This document shows positions 1-8,780 of a DNA stretch of 64,000 nucleotides, one piece after another. The notes under the pieces were generated by a model that was not told where the DNA came from, searched no databases, and saw only the letters and a list, made by a program, of their open reading frames with translations. The first letter of the stretch is position 1. Each line of letters starts with the position of its first letter. The translations under genes and the position numbers were made by a program. The stretch spans positions 3,815,623-3,879,622 of the forward strand of contig OY282444.1 in the NCBI GenBank assembly GCA_958296125.1. The letters run 5' to 3'. The stretch comes from an uncultured Poribacteria bacterium (GTDB lineage Bacteria > Poribacteria > WGA-4E > PCPOR2b).

Positions 1-3000
1 TCGGACAACGCGGTGCCATTGTGGTCTCCGAAGATGGTGGACAGACATGGGAAGAGATTGATACCGATATCTGGGATAATATCCGCAACATCTTTTTTAT
101 CTCTGACAAAGAGGGGTGGTTGATTGGAGAACGGAACATGATTGCCCATACCACCGATGGCGGACGAACATGGGAGCAGCAATATGCTGGCATGGGACAC
201 ATGCTCAATGGTGTCTACTTTGTAACCTCGAAGAAGGGATGGGTGGTCGGTGAACTCGGCACAGTCCTGCATACCGCTGATGGCGGTGCCTCCTGGGTGC
301 CCCAGACACCAACGGAATTTCACTCGCTCAAAGGTGCCTTCTTCCTGAATGAAAAAGAAGGGTGGGTCGTCGGTTGGCCAGGGGTCGTCTATCACACAAC
401 TAACGGCGGACTGTCATGGACTTCACAGACCTCCGGAACCTTCAACGAACTGTATGCGGTCCACTTTACAGACAGCAACAATGGTTGGGTTGTCGGTCAG
501 TTCGGTGAGATTCTGCACACAAAGGATGGCGGTCAAACATGGAGGTTTCAGCCGAGCGGCATCGAGGAGAATCTCAACAAGGTCTACCTCGCCGACACTT
601 CCCACGGCATCATCGTTGGGGACAAGGGGGTGATTCTGACTACGACCAACGGCGGCGCAAAATGGGAGAAACAGGAGAGTGGGACGGAGAACGATCTCTT
701 GGGATTCTCACTCTCACCGGAAGGGATGGTCGCCGTGGGACGTAACGGGGTGGCGATGCGATATTCGATTGATACAGAAGAACTCCCTGTGACTTTGCCG
801 CCTGTGGTGGCAATCGTTGAAGAGCCCGAAATCCCTGAAGATGTGGTAACAGTTGAGGAGGTGACCTACTATTGGGATATTATCCGTCGCGCCACATGGC
901 AGACTGATTTTTCAGATACCTACTTCCTTGATGAGCGTACCGGCTGGACGGTTGGGAGGGCCGGTGTTATCGCTCATACGACCGATGGCGGAAAGACGTG
1001 GATGCCGCAACATAGCAGTGTCGAGACAGACCTGCATCAGGTTATGTTTGTTGATAAATCGCATGGCTGGATTACGGGCAGTCGTATGCTGCTCCGGACC
1101 GAGGATGGCGGGAGCACATGGCAGGTAGTGAAGGGGATTCTGCAAAACTTCCGTCGCGTCAACACGCTGCAGTTTATCAACCCCAAAGAGGGCTGGCTAG
1201 GGGTCGGTGCCGCGGAGATACTGCACACTAGCGATGGAGGGGTGACGTGGAAGCGGCAGCAGACCGGACTGAACGAGCAACCCATTGTTGACCTCCATTT
1301 CATCAACAGTCTCGAAGGGTGGGCGGTCCTGCGGGAACGTCTTGATGGTGGATCGAGGGAAGGCGGTGTCATTCTGCATACCACCGATGGGGGCGATTAC
1401 TGGAAGGTCCTTGACAACACTAACCAACCCGCCATCGCTGTTCACTTCATGGACTCAAAGTCAGGGTGGGTCGTGCTGACGAACGGCGCATCAATCGTAA
1501 CCCGTGACGGCGGCGTAACTTGGAAGCGCGTTTTATCTGATTCAGATAGTGGATGGCCTCCCCGGCGAATTGGTCGGATAACCTTCCAAACTCATACAGC
1601 GGCGTGGGCTCGCGGAGGGGATGGGACACTCTTCATCACACACAACGGCGGTCAAACGTGGAGAAGCGCAAACGTTCCACAACATGAGGGTTCAAGCGAA
1701 CTTGAGATTGCCGGCGGAGAGGATATCGATTGGCTTTCGCTCTGGGTTGGTGAAGCAGGAGAATCAAGCGATGACACCAACGAGCGATCCAGTGGCACCG
1801 ACAATCCGGGATTGGATGAGGCCTTCGCAGAACAGTTCCAAACGCAGATGAGCGATAGGCATCAACGCGCCGGACGCTTCACGCCAGAAGGCGATCTCGG
1901 CGGGGAAAATGGGGAACTTTCCAACGAAGCGGAAAGACAGCAGCGAGCTGCCCAACGAAACCGTCCGCGGCCACGACGCGGCAGAAGCCCTGGGAACCGT
2001 TTAATTAACAACATCCATTTCGTCAACGACCAGATCGCGTGGGCGGTTGGCGATGCCGGGCATATCTTCCACACCGCAGACGGTGGAAAGACGTGGGAGC
2101 GACAACTCGGTGAACAGCTGGATGATTTCCGAGATGTCCTGTTTCTCAACGACCAGCAGGGGTGGATTGCCGGTGATAACGGCCTGTTGCTGGAGACGCA
2201 GGATGCCGGGGTTACATGGGCTGCCTTGAAAAGTGGAGCGAGGCAACGATTAATTGGTGTCCATTTCCCCAGTCTCGACCCGAAATGGGGCTGGGCGATG
2301 CGGCGCGACGGCACAGTTCTCTACACGACCGACGGTTCAAATTGGTCGGCTGGACAAACGCCAATGCGCCCTGGCTTCCTTGAAGATGACCCGCCGAGAC
2401 CCTTCGCAATCAATGACGTTACATTCAGACAGTTCTCCGAAGGTTGGGCGGCTGGCGCGGACGGACAGATTATCCACAATCAGGATGGCGGTCCCATTTG
2501 GACACCGCAACGGACATCAACCGGGAAAGATCTTATCGGTATTGACATGAAGTACGCGCCGCTTGGATGGGCGGTGGGCCACGATGGTATCGTTCAACGC
2601 ACCATCAACGGCGGTGGTTACTGGAAATTTCATGAAACGGCTACGGGCTATGACCTATATGATGTCTCATTCATCACCAAGCGTAAGGGGTGGGCGGTCG
2701 GACGTTATGGTATGATGCTCCGAACCACCGGCGGTGGATTTAAGTGGGAACCCCTGTCCAGCGGCATCACCACAGATCTCCACGGGGTTGTTGCACTGTC
2801 TAAGGATGAAATCTACGCTGTTGGCAGCAAAGGTACAATTCTCCACTCAACCGATGGTGGGGATACATGGGAGCAAGAACATACCGATATCGGAAATGAC
2901 CTGTACCGGATTGTCCGTGCGAAGGAAGGGAATACGCTCTGGGTTGTTGGGCAGTGGGGTGTCGTCCTGCGCCGGAAAATTGGCGACACAAAGGTGTCAA

Positions 3001-3008
3001 TGCGGTAG
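1..3008 (+). CDS. YCF48/BNR-type beta-propeller repeat protein, 5' truncated
   Basis: The reading frame is open to the first base of the window and already encodes repeat sequence before the first possible GTG start at 21, so the true start lies upstream. About 19 repeats of the form V-G-x-x-G-x-I-x-x-T-x-D-G-G-x-T-W are visible along roughly 1000 residues, the hallmark of the YCF48/HCF136 photosystem-assembly-like and BNR propeller families. In heterotrophs such proteins are usually secreted and of unknown role, perhaps in protein assembly or glycan binding. A hydrophilic, Arg/Gln/Glu-rich insert without repeats (about residues 585-660) splits the protein into two propeller blocks, and another linker rich in Pro, Glu and Val lies near residue 260. 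The stop is TAG at 3006. The family call is firm; the biological role is unknown. Confidence 0.85.
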   Translation, partial: GQRGAIVVSEDGGQTWEEIDTDIWDNIRNIFFISDKEGWLIGERNMIAHTTDGGRTWEQQYAGMGHMLNGVYFVTSKKGWVVGELGTVLHTADGGASWVPQTPTEFHSLKGAFFLNEKEGWVVGWPGVVYHTTNGGLSWTSQTSGTFNELYAVHFTDSNNGWVVGQFGEILHTKDGGQTWRFQPSGIEENLNKVYLADTSHGIIVGDKGVILTTTNGGAKWEKQESGTENDLLGFSLSPEGMVAVGRNGVAMRYSIDTEELPVTLPPVVAIVEEPEIPEDVVTVEEVTYYWDIIRRATWQTDFSDTYFLDERTGWTVGRAGVIAHTTDGGKTWMPQHSSVETDLHQVMFVDKSHGWITGSRMLLRTEDGGSTWQVVKGILQNFRRVNTLQFINPKEGWLGVGAAEILHTSDGGVTWKRQQTGLNEQPIVDLHFINSLEGWAVLRERLDGGSREGGVILHTTDGGDYWKVLDNTNQPAIAVHFMDSKSGWVVLTNGASIVTRDGGVTWKRVLSDSDSGWPPRRIGRITFQTHTAAWARGGDGTLFITHNGGQTWRSANVPQHEGSSELEIAGGEDIDWLSLWVGEAGESSDDTNERSSGTDNPGLDEAFAEQFQTQMSDRHQRAGRFTPEGDLGGENGELSNEAERQQRAAQRNRPRPRRGRSPGNRLINNIHFVNDQIAWAVGDAGHIFHTADGGKTWERQLGEQLDDFRDVLFLNDQQGWIAGDNGLLLETQDAGVTWAALKSGARQRLIGVHFPSLDPKWGWAMRRDGTVLYTTDGSNWSAGQTPMRPGFLEDDPPRPFAINDVTFRQFSEGWAAGADGQIIHNQDGGPIWTPQRTSTGKDLIGIDMKYAPLGWAVGHDGIVQRTINGGGYWKFHETATGYDLYDVSFITKRKGWAVGRYGMMLRTTGGGFKWEPLSSGITTDLHGVVALSKDEIYAVGSKGTILHSTDGGDTWEQEHTDIGNDLYRIVRAKEGNTLWVVGQWGVVLRRKIGDTKVSMR

Positions 3009-3158
3009 TGTTGTGCAATATCAGCACTGCTACAGAAGGGGATAGAGATTGGCTGCGATTTTTTCGGCTTAGTCCATTTTTTTGCGAACTAATGCGGAGT
3101 CTGTCTGCCTAATGAATCAACTCCGGATATGTTCAAACAACTACCTAAAGGACACAAA

Positions 3159-3447
3159 ATGCTTAGATGGAAGATATGGCTGCTTCTTCTCTTATCCAGC
3201 CTTGTCCCGCTTACAGGCTTGACTCGAAATCAAGGTGAGGTCGATTTATCCCAACCGCCAAGGCCGATTTGAGCCAGAGTTGGCGATTTTGTTGGAGCTC
3301 CTCAACGCTCAAACTGAGTTCGGACAAGCCCTGACGAATCAAGTTCGAGTCTTCTACGACTACGGGGTGTCCAGACCGCCCTGTTGCGTGCTATGGGGGT
3401 GCTTCAATAACAAACGACGAATCCTAGGGAAATTCGTTAGGAAATAA
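3159..3447 (+). pseudogene. Possible remnant of a secreted-protein gene
   Basis: This 447-base gap between the YCF48 gene and the DUF4956 gene holds no intact gene. An ATG at 3159, with AAAGGA about 8 bases upstream, opens a 37-codon frame that looks like a signal peptide (Lys/Arg start, a run of five Leu, then Ser-Ser-Leu-Val-Pro-Leu) and stops at 3272. A second frame, open from 3235 to 3447, continues with a helical-looking stretch (Glu-Leu-Ala-Ile-Leu-Leu-Glu-Leu) and stops just before the next gene. A frameshift or internal deletion in a formerly secreted protein would explain both pieces. I cannot name the original family. A functional small secreted peptide is an alternative. Confidence 0.3.
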
Positions 3448-3455
3448 TTGAATAG

Positions 3456-4112
3456 ATGGAGATACTCCGAGAAATTTTTGCACCCTATTCGCTCGCAACG
3501 CTAGGGACAATTGTTCTTAACATACTACTCGCATTTGTGCTAGGTTTGGTCATCGCCGCCGTTTACCGATGGACCGCCAATATAGCGGAAAACTCGATGA
3601 CCGATGCGCTAATCATTCTCTGTATGCTCGTTGCTGTTGTCATGGTAGTGATTGGTGATAGTGTGGCGCGTGCCTTTAGCCTCGTGGGTGCCCTGTCAAT
3701 CATCCGTTTTCGCACCGTGGTTCAGGATGCGCGGGACATCGCCTTTGTTTTTTTCTCCTTAGCCGTTGGCATGGCCATCGGTGCCGGTAATCCGCCTGTG
3801 GCTGTCATTGCGACATTCCTGATAAGTATCGTCATTATTGGACTCCACCGTTGGCATACAGCTGCATCAAATGATGGAGAATTTCTCCTGACTTTCCAAG
3901 TGCCGCTTGAGACTGAGTATCAACAGCGTTACGAATCAACTTTCAGTGAGCAGTTGGCAGCAAGCCAACTCATCGGTCAGCGGACGACAAAATCGGAGAC
4001 CGCCGAACTGAAATTTCATGTGAAATTGAAAGATCCGAAACGCTGGACCGGTTTTGCCCAACAGCTTTCTGCACTAGAAAACATCACCGGTGTAAAGTTG
4101 GAAAAACAATAA
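3456..4112 (+). CDS. DUF4956 family membrane protein
   Basis: A 218-residue protein with a membrane-embedded N-terminal half (about four segments in residues 15-130) and a soluble C-terminal domain. The central stretch around residues 70-105, with Arg-Ala-Phe-Ser-Leu-Val-Gly-Ala-Leu-Ser-Ile-Ile-Arg-Phe-Arg-Thr followed by Asp-Ala-Arg-Asp and a Gly-rich helix, is the signature of the DUF4956 family. Members often sit beside VTC-domain or CotH-like genes and are of unknown function. The gene precedes the SdiA-regulated gene by 35 bases, so the two probably form an operon. ATG at 3456 is taken as the start because the first transmembrane segment begins soon after; the Shine-Dalgarno sequence is weak. 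Confidence 0.8.
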   Translation: MEILREIFAPYSLATLGTIVLNILLAFVLGLVIAAVYRWTANIAENSMTDALIILCMLVAVVMVVIGDSVARAFSLVGALSIIRFRTVVQDARDIAFVFFSLAVGMAIGAGNPPVAVIATFLISIVIIGLHRWHTAASNDGEFLLTFQVPLETEYQQRYESTFSEQLAASQLIGQRTTKSETAELKFHVKLKDPKRWTGFAQQLSALENITGVKLEKQ

Positions 4113-4147
4113 ATCTTTCGGCGGAAGTTGGTACAGGGGCATCAGAA

Positions 4148-5047
4148 ATGGGCAAGAAGATCCTTATACTAGTGCTAATTATCTTCGTCAGTGTGCTGCT
4201 GATATTCCTGCTGCGCCAAGCTCAGTGGTTTGTGCATAAACAGAATCCATTAACCGGATTGGCACCGATTCAACTGCCATACAAGTTGATTGGAAATATT
4301 GCCCCAATCCCGATGCGTGAACTATCGGGGGCTACCTATCACCCGCAACGCCAAACCGTGTTTGTTGTTGGTGATGAGGGGGATATCTATGAGATACGGA
4401 CCGATGGGGGCTTGATACGAAAGGGGTTTCTGAAACAGACCGATATCGAAGGAATTACGGTCCATCCGGAGACCGGGTTACTATACGCCGTAGTCGAAGG
4501 TGAGGAAGCCATCCTTGAGATTGCCCCTCGAACCCTCCGTGTCACCCGGGAATTCAGAGTCAACCGGAAATTTGAGGGCCGTGAACTACTGAAAAGGGGA
4601 GGCATGGGCCTGGAAGCGATTGCCTTTATTCCGAACGCTTTCCATCCCGAAGGCGGTACATTCTGGGTCGGCAATCAATCTTTCAGCCTCAAGCAGGGGA
4701 AAGAGCCGTCAGTCATCTGTGAAGTCGTTGTTCCACTCGTTTCATCGAAGGTCACTTTGGGGGCTGATAAAACCGTGGCAAAGAGAGTGGAAGGACAGAT
4801 TTCGCGTTTTTTTTCGCTTTCAATCATTGACATTTCCGGACTTGCCTACGACCGGGAACGTCAGTGTCTGCTGGTAATGAGCGATACGACCAACCTGTTG
4901 CAGGAGGTGACACTGGACGGAGACGTACGCCGCCAGTACCTGATACCGGGACAGGATCAGGAAGGAATTGTAATCGACAAGATGGGGTTTATGTACATTG
5001 CCCAGGAGAATGGAGAAATCATCAAACTTGAAGACCACCGGAACTGA
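4148..5047 (+). CDS. SdiA-regulated domain protein (YjiK-like propeller)
   Basis: A 299-residue protein with a single N-terminal membrane anchor or uncleaved signal (residues 4-23) and an extracytoplasmic beta-propeller. The stretches Leu-Ser-Gly-Ala-Thr-Tyr-His-Pro, Val-Val-Gly-Asp-Glu-Gly-Asp-Ile-Tyr and Ile-Glu-Gly-Ile-Thr-Val-His-Pro, then Asp-Ile-Ser-Gly-Leu-Ala-Tyr-Asp and a final Gln-Glu-Gly-Ile, are typical of the SdiA-regulated family, which is related in fold to beta-propeller phytase-like and NHL proteins. The substrate is not known. It follows the DUF4956 gene closely, and 35 bases separate it from the anti-sigma gene, so co-transcription of 3456-6710 is possible. Confidence 0.8.
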   Translation: MGKKILILVLIIFVSVLLIFLLRQAQWFVHKQNPLTGLAPIQLPYKLIGNIAPIPMRELSGATYHPQRQTVFVVGDEGDIYEIRTDGGLIRKGFLKQTDIEGITVHPETGLLYAVVEGEEAILEIAPRTLRVTREFRVNRKFEGRELLKRGGMGLEAIAFIPNAFHPEGGTFWVGNQSFSLKQGKEPSVICEVVVPLVSSKVTLGADKTVAKRVEGQISRFFSLSIIDISGLAYDRERQCLLVMSDTTNLLQEVTLDGDVRRQYLIPGQDQEGIVIDKMGFMYIAQENGEIIKLEDHRN

Positions 5048-5082
5048 GAGAGCAAAACAAACCTCCTGACGAGGGGCTTACC

Positions 5083-5622
5083 ATGAAGAATCATGATCGC
5101 ATTCAAAACCAACTCTCTGCATATTTGGACCACGAGTTCGGTCCAGAACAACGCATAATCGTTGAGGCGCATCTGAGCGAGTGCCATGAGTGTAGCGAGA
5201 TGCTTGCTGAATTTCAACGAAATCGTCAGTGGATTGCCGCATTAACGCACGAAGCTCCCCCAGTTGCGGATCTGGTTCTCCCACAGTTGGCAGACCGAGG
5301 CCCCGTTCGACGGAGGTTTTTCCCTAGTTTTAGCGAACTCTGGGATTGGGTATGCCGCCCGGCTATCCGCGGCGTTGGGGCATTGGCAACGGTTAGCTTG
5401 GTTTTGGCACTTATCTACTTCAATCTGATGATGCCGGGCTCCAAAGATACATATACCTCCGATCCGCTCGATTTTTACCTGACGGTTCACACGGAGGACA
5501 CTGCATATAATCCCCTGCACTCTTATGCCGTTGCGGATTCATTCAGCGTAGACATCAACACACCGGATACCACTGTTGCAGATAACACTGACCTTCTTCT
5601 GGAGGTTCACTTAGGAGATTAA
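5083..5622 (+). CDS. Anti-sigma factor with zinc-finger (zf-HC2) domain
   Basis: A 179-residue type I membrane protein. The N-terminus carries the zinc-binding anti-sigma pattern His-x3-Cys-x2-Cys (His28, Cys32 and Cys35 by count) in the usual setting Tyr-Leu-Asp-x-Glu...Ala-His-Leu. One transmembrane segment lies at about residues 100-120, with a short extracytoplasmic tail. Such proteins hold an ECF sigma factor at the membrane until a signal releases it. No sigma-factor gene is next to it in this window, which is unusual because the pair is normally adjacent. The RseB-like gene begins 6 bases downstream, so the two are clearly translated as a unit. Confidence 0.8.
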   Translation: MKNHDRIQNQLSAYLDHEFGPEQRIIVEAHLSECHECSEMLAEFQRNRQWIAALTHEAPPVADLVLPQLADRGPVRRRFFPSFSELWDWVCRPAIRGVGALATVSLVLALIYFNLMMPGSKDTYTSDPLDFYLTVHTEDTAYNPLHSYAVADSFSVDINTPDTTVADNTDLLLEVHLGD

Positions 5623-5627
5623 CAGCT

Positions 5628-6710
5628 ATGATTTTAAAGCCAAGAGACGTGGGTTGGTTATTATCAATCGCCTTTATGCTGCTGATTTTGACAGTGCACG
5701 CGATTTCAGAGCCGTCGTCTGATGCGCTGGAAATCCTCAAGGGGATAGTGAACGCAGAGGAGAAAGTTGCCTACGTTGGCACTCGCATGACGGTCACGAA
5801 TACGCCTTATGGGACAGGTGCTCGTGAGGAAATTGTCATCCATCAACCCCCGGAGATTCATGCTGTCACGGTATTGTCTATCTTAGAAGATGGTCGCTCC
5901 CTAAAATTCGGGGCAGAAGCTCTTCACAAAGACAGCGAGGGAAATCGGCGAGATGGTAGACGGGGCGAAAGACGCGGAAATCGGAGCCGGTTTTCGCCGA
6001 ATCGCAGACGGATGGGGACGCTCTCTCAAAAGGAAATTGAACTGCTCGCGCAGAACTATACATTTAGTTCTACTCCCGCGGATCCGATCGCTGGACAGAA
6101 AACAGATTTGGTAACGGTTTCTCCACGATTTGAAGCGCGACCGACAAAACGTCTCTACCTCGCACGCGACGCAGGAATTATTTTGCGGATCGAAGACCTT
6201 GACTCGGACGGAAACCTCCGTTTTATGTCTGTCTACACACACATTAGCTTTGAGGAGGAGGCAATCCAGCAGAAGTTAGCCGAGTGGCACCGTGACGGGA
6301 ACAGTCCAGTTGAAAAGAAACGCCGTCGCAGTCAGCCAATCACGTTGCCCGAAGCTAAGACGGTCTTGGGCAATCGACTCATCGAGCCCGCCTATCTTCC
6401 ACCCGGTTTTCAGTTCCTAGAAGTCCGATATTTCAGACATCGTTCAGACACGGTTTATCTACGATATACGGACGGTATGCTGACGTTTACAGTGTTTGAG
6501 TCGAAAAGTAAACAGGGGCGCAACCGGACCGGTAAAAGGAAAAGCGTGGAACCTGTACAGATTCAGGGGACAGAAGCTCGGCACGAAAAGCGCGGCCCGA
6601 CGCATATTCTACAGTGGTCTATTTCCGATCTGAATTTTACGGTGATGGGGGAATTGCATCGAGATGAACTTATCAAGGTTGCCGAGTCATTGATTCTCGC
6701 TGCTAAATAA
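5628..6710 (+). CDS. RseB/MucB-like sigma-factor regulatory protein
   Basis: A 360-residue secreted or anchored protein with an N-terminal hydrophobic segment (residues 10-27) and then a domain starting Ala-Leu-Glu-Ile-Leu-Lys-Gly-Ile-Val-Asn-Ala-Glu...Tyr-Val-Gly-Thr-Arg, which matches the LolA-like N-terminal fold of RseB/MucB. A basic, Arg-rich loop lies at about residues 102-130. The C-terminal third (Ala-Tyr-Leu-Pro-Pro-Gly-Phe and beyond) resembles the second RseB domain or DUF4367. RseB proteins bind the periplasmic part of an anti-sigma factor and delay its proteolysis; the anti-sigma gene is directly upstream with a 5-base gap, which supports that role here. The start at 5628 follows AGGAG at 5612-5616. 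Confidence 0.7.
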   Translation: MILKPRDVGWLLSIAFMLLILTVHAISEPSSDALEILKGIVNAEEKVAYVGTRMTVTNTPYGTGAREEIVIHQPPEIHAVTVLSILEDGRSLKFGAEALHKDSEGNRRDGRRGERRGNRSRFSPNRRRMGTLSQKEIELLAQNYTFSSTPADPIAGQKTDLVTVSPRFEARPTKRLYLARDAGIILRIEDLDSDGNLRFMSVYTHISFEEEAIQQKLAEWHRDGNSPVEKKRRRSQPITLPEAKTVLGNRLIEPAYLPPGFQFLEVRYFRHRSDTVYLRYTDGMLTFTVFESKSKQGRNRTGKRKSVEPVQIQGTEARHEKRGPTHILQWSISDLNFTVMGELHRDELIKVAESLILAAK

Positions 6711-6751
6711 TAAGCCCCTCCGCTCTGAGTGTCAGCTAACGCTAGAAATCC

Positions 6752-6780
6752 TTGATTTTGTATGTAAGTTGGTTTAGAAT
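6752..6780 (+). promoter_or_regulatory. Sigma70-type promoter for the SMP-30 gene
   Basis: TTGATT at 6752-6757 and TAGAAT at 6775-6780 are separated by exactly 17 bases. They lie 65 bases before the start codon of the SMP-30 gene, in the only gap between it and the RseB-like gene. The -10 hexamer matches the consensus in five of six positions, the -35 in four. Confidence 0.5.
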
Positions 6781-6844
6781 TGCGTCTTGGAAAGCTATTA
6801 GTGTCTGAAACCGTGGACTACTAACACAGAGGAAGACAAGACTT

Positions 6845-7804
6845 ATGAGAGATTGGAATCAAAATATCGTCAGGTATCCAGACCCCGCCATTGAAGTAAT
6901 CACCCCACGTTTTTCCAAATACAAGATCGGTAATTCAGCGGTGGAACGGTTGTGGACAGGAGCGCGCTGGACGGAGGGACCGGTTTGGTTTGGGGATGGT
7001 CGTTATCTGCTTTTCAGTGACATCCCGAACAACCGGATGATGCGCTGGAGCGAGGAAACAGGTGAAGTCAGCGTTTTTCGTAGCCCCTCTAACAACAGTA
7101 ATGGCAACACCCGCGACAAACAGGGACGACTCGTTACCTGCGAGCATGGCACGCGGCGAGTCACTCGTACCGAGTATGACGGAAGCATCACAGTGCTAAT
7201 CGACAGTTTTGAGGGACGGCGGTTGAACGCTCCGAATGATGTGGTCGTCCATCCGGACGGACATATCTGGTTCACCGACCCTGGGTACGGCATCCTCATG
7301 AACTATGAAGGGCATCGCGCTGCGTTTGAGTTACCGACCAATGTCTATCGGCTCAATCCGGATACCGGCGAGGCGACAGTCGTTACGGACGAGCTGGACA
7401 AACCTAACGGTCTTTGCTTCTCGCCCGACTTCTCCAAACTCTACATCTCTGACACCGGTATCTCACACACGCCCGACCATCCCAGTCACGTCTTTGTCTA
7501 TGATGTGGTGGAAAACGCTCGCTTGGCAAACCGCAGACCGTTTTGCGACATGGGATCGGGGGTCGCGGACGGTATCCGCTGTGATATTGATGGTAACCTT
7601 TGGTCAAGCGCAGGCTGGGTCGGCGAGGGGTTCGACGGGGTACATATTTTCTCCCCTGACGGGGATCTCATCGGGAAGATTCATCTCCCGGAGGTTTGCT
7701 CCAACGTATGCTTCGGCGGTGTCAAGCGGAACCGGCTGTTCATGACCGGCAGCCAATCTCTTTACTCCGTCTATGTAGAAGCGCAAGGCACACAGGTTCC
7801 ATAA
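6845..7804 (+). CDS. SMP-30/gluconolactonase/LRE family protein
   Basis: A 319-residue cytoplasmic beta-propeller without a signal peptide. The conserved metal-site regions of the SGL family are visible: Trp-Thr-Glu-Gly-Pro-Val-Trp near residue 40, Asn-Ala-Pro-Asn-Asp-Val-Val-Val-His near 130, Pro-Asn-Gly-Leu near 187 and Ser-Asp-Thr-Gly near 204. The family hydrolyses sugar lactones such as gluconolactone using one divalent metal ion. It has its own likely promoter and is followed by a PfkB-type kinase 93 bases later, in keeping with a sugar-acid pathway. The exact lactone is not determinable. A second SMP-30 member with a signal peptide lies at 50.7-51.8 kb. Confidence 0.88.
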   Translation: MRDWNQNIVRYPDPAIEVITPRFSKYKIGNSAVERLWTGARWTEGPVWFGDGRYLLFSDIPNNRMMRWSEETGEVSVFRSPSNNSNGNTRDKQGRLVTCEHGTRRVTRTEYDGSITVLIDSFEGRRLNAPNDVVVHPDGHIWFTDPGYGILMNYEGHRAAFELPTNVYRLNPDTGEATVVTDELDKPNGLCFSPDFSKLYISDTGISHTPDHPSHVFVYDVVENARLANRRPFCDMGSGVADGIRCDIDGNLWSSAGWVGEGFDGVHIFSPDGDLIGKIHLPEVCSNVCFGGVKRNRLFMTGSQSLYSVYVEAQGTQVP

Positions 7805-7897
7805 ATCGTTTCGAGGTCTATAGTGCGGGGCTGCAGCCATCATTTGTCAATCCACACATTCGCACCGTGAAGCGCATGGAGAAAAATAGGGGAGCCA

Positions 7898-8731
7898 ATG
7901 CCACCGCTCTTTTTAGCGATCGGTCACTTCTGCTACGATGTCGCACAGGATGGATACGTGCTTGGCGGGGGTGCGGCTTACGCAACGATTACGGCTCGCA
8001 ATCTCGGCTGCCGCGCCTGTGCAGTAACTGCTGTTGGCGCAAATTTTGACCGACAACAGCCAATCCTAGATGGGATTGATGTTTCCTACCACGAATCGCC
8101 TGAAACCACCATTTTTGATAACAGGTATAGCTTGGATGGCGAACGCCAACAACTAATTTTGGGAGTCAGCGGTGAATTGGGGCGACATCACATTCCAACC
8201 CAGTGGAACAACGCAGACATCGCCTATCTCTGTCCGCTCACCGGTGAAGTGGATTCTCCGGTAGTCCAATGCTTTAATCATGCGTTAATCGGTGTAACGC
8301 CGCAAGGGTGGATGCGCGCATGGGATGAGAGCCGACATGTACGCCCCAAACGGTGGCATACCGCCGAAGCTGTCCTACCGCAGGCAGATGTTTTGATTTT
8401 AAGTGAGGCGGATATCGCTGCCTGTCCCGAAGACCTTGAAATGTATATTCAATGGACGCGGATTGTTGTGCTAACGAAAGGAAAGCGCGGTGCAACGCTG
8501 TATGAAAATGGTCGTATTTTGGAATCCGCCGCCTACCCTGCACATGAAGTGGACCCGACGGGTGCAGGGGATGTGTTCGCTGCGGCATTCCTAATCAAAT
8601 ATCACGAGACCCGTTCACCACAAGCAGCGTTGAACTTTGCACACTGCACGGCATCGTTTGCTGTCGAAGGGCACGGAACAATAGGCATCCCGACGCTAGA
8701 TCAGGTCAACGCACGCATCAGGAAAATCTAG
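7898..8731 (+). CDS. PfkB family carbohydrate kinase
   Basis: A 277-residue ribokinase-fold enzyme. The N-terminal Gly-Gly-Gly-Ala-Ala-Tyr-Ala glycine motif (about residues 24-30) and the C-terminal signature Asp-Pro-Thr-Gly-Ala-Gly-Asp-Val-Phe near residue 221, which carries the catalytic Asp and the anion hole, are intact. The protein is slightly shorter than typical 300-residue PfkB kinases. AGGGGAG 4-10 bases before ATG 7898 supports this start. It probably phosphorylates a sugar or nucleoside; the substrate cannot be read from the sequence. It faces the convergent unknown gene at 8781. Confidence 0.85.
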   Translation: MPPLFLAIGHFCYDVAQDGYVLGGGAAYATITARNLGCRACAVTAVGANFDRQQPILDGIDVSYHESPETTIFDNRYSLDGERQQLILGVSGELGRHHIPTQWNNADIAYLCPLTGEVDSPVVQCFNHALIGVTPQGWMRAWDESRHVRPKRWHTAEAVLPQADVLILSEADIAACPEDLEMYIQWTRIVVLTKGKRGATLYENGRILESAAYPAHEVDPTGAGDVFAAAFLIKYHETRSPQAALNFAHCTASFAVEGHGTIGIPTLDQVNARIRKI

Positions 8732-8780
8732 GAAACAGAAGAATCTCTCCCCCATTCCCTCGCGTCAGGTATTGTGACCA

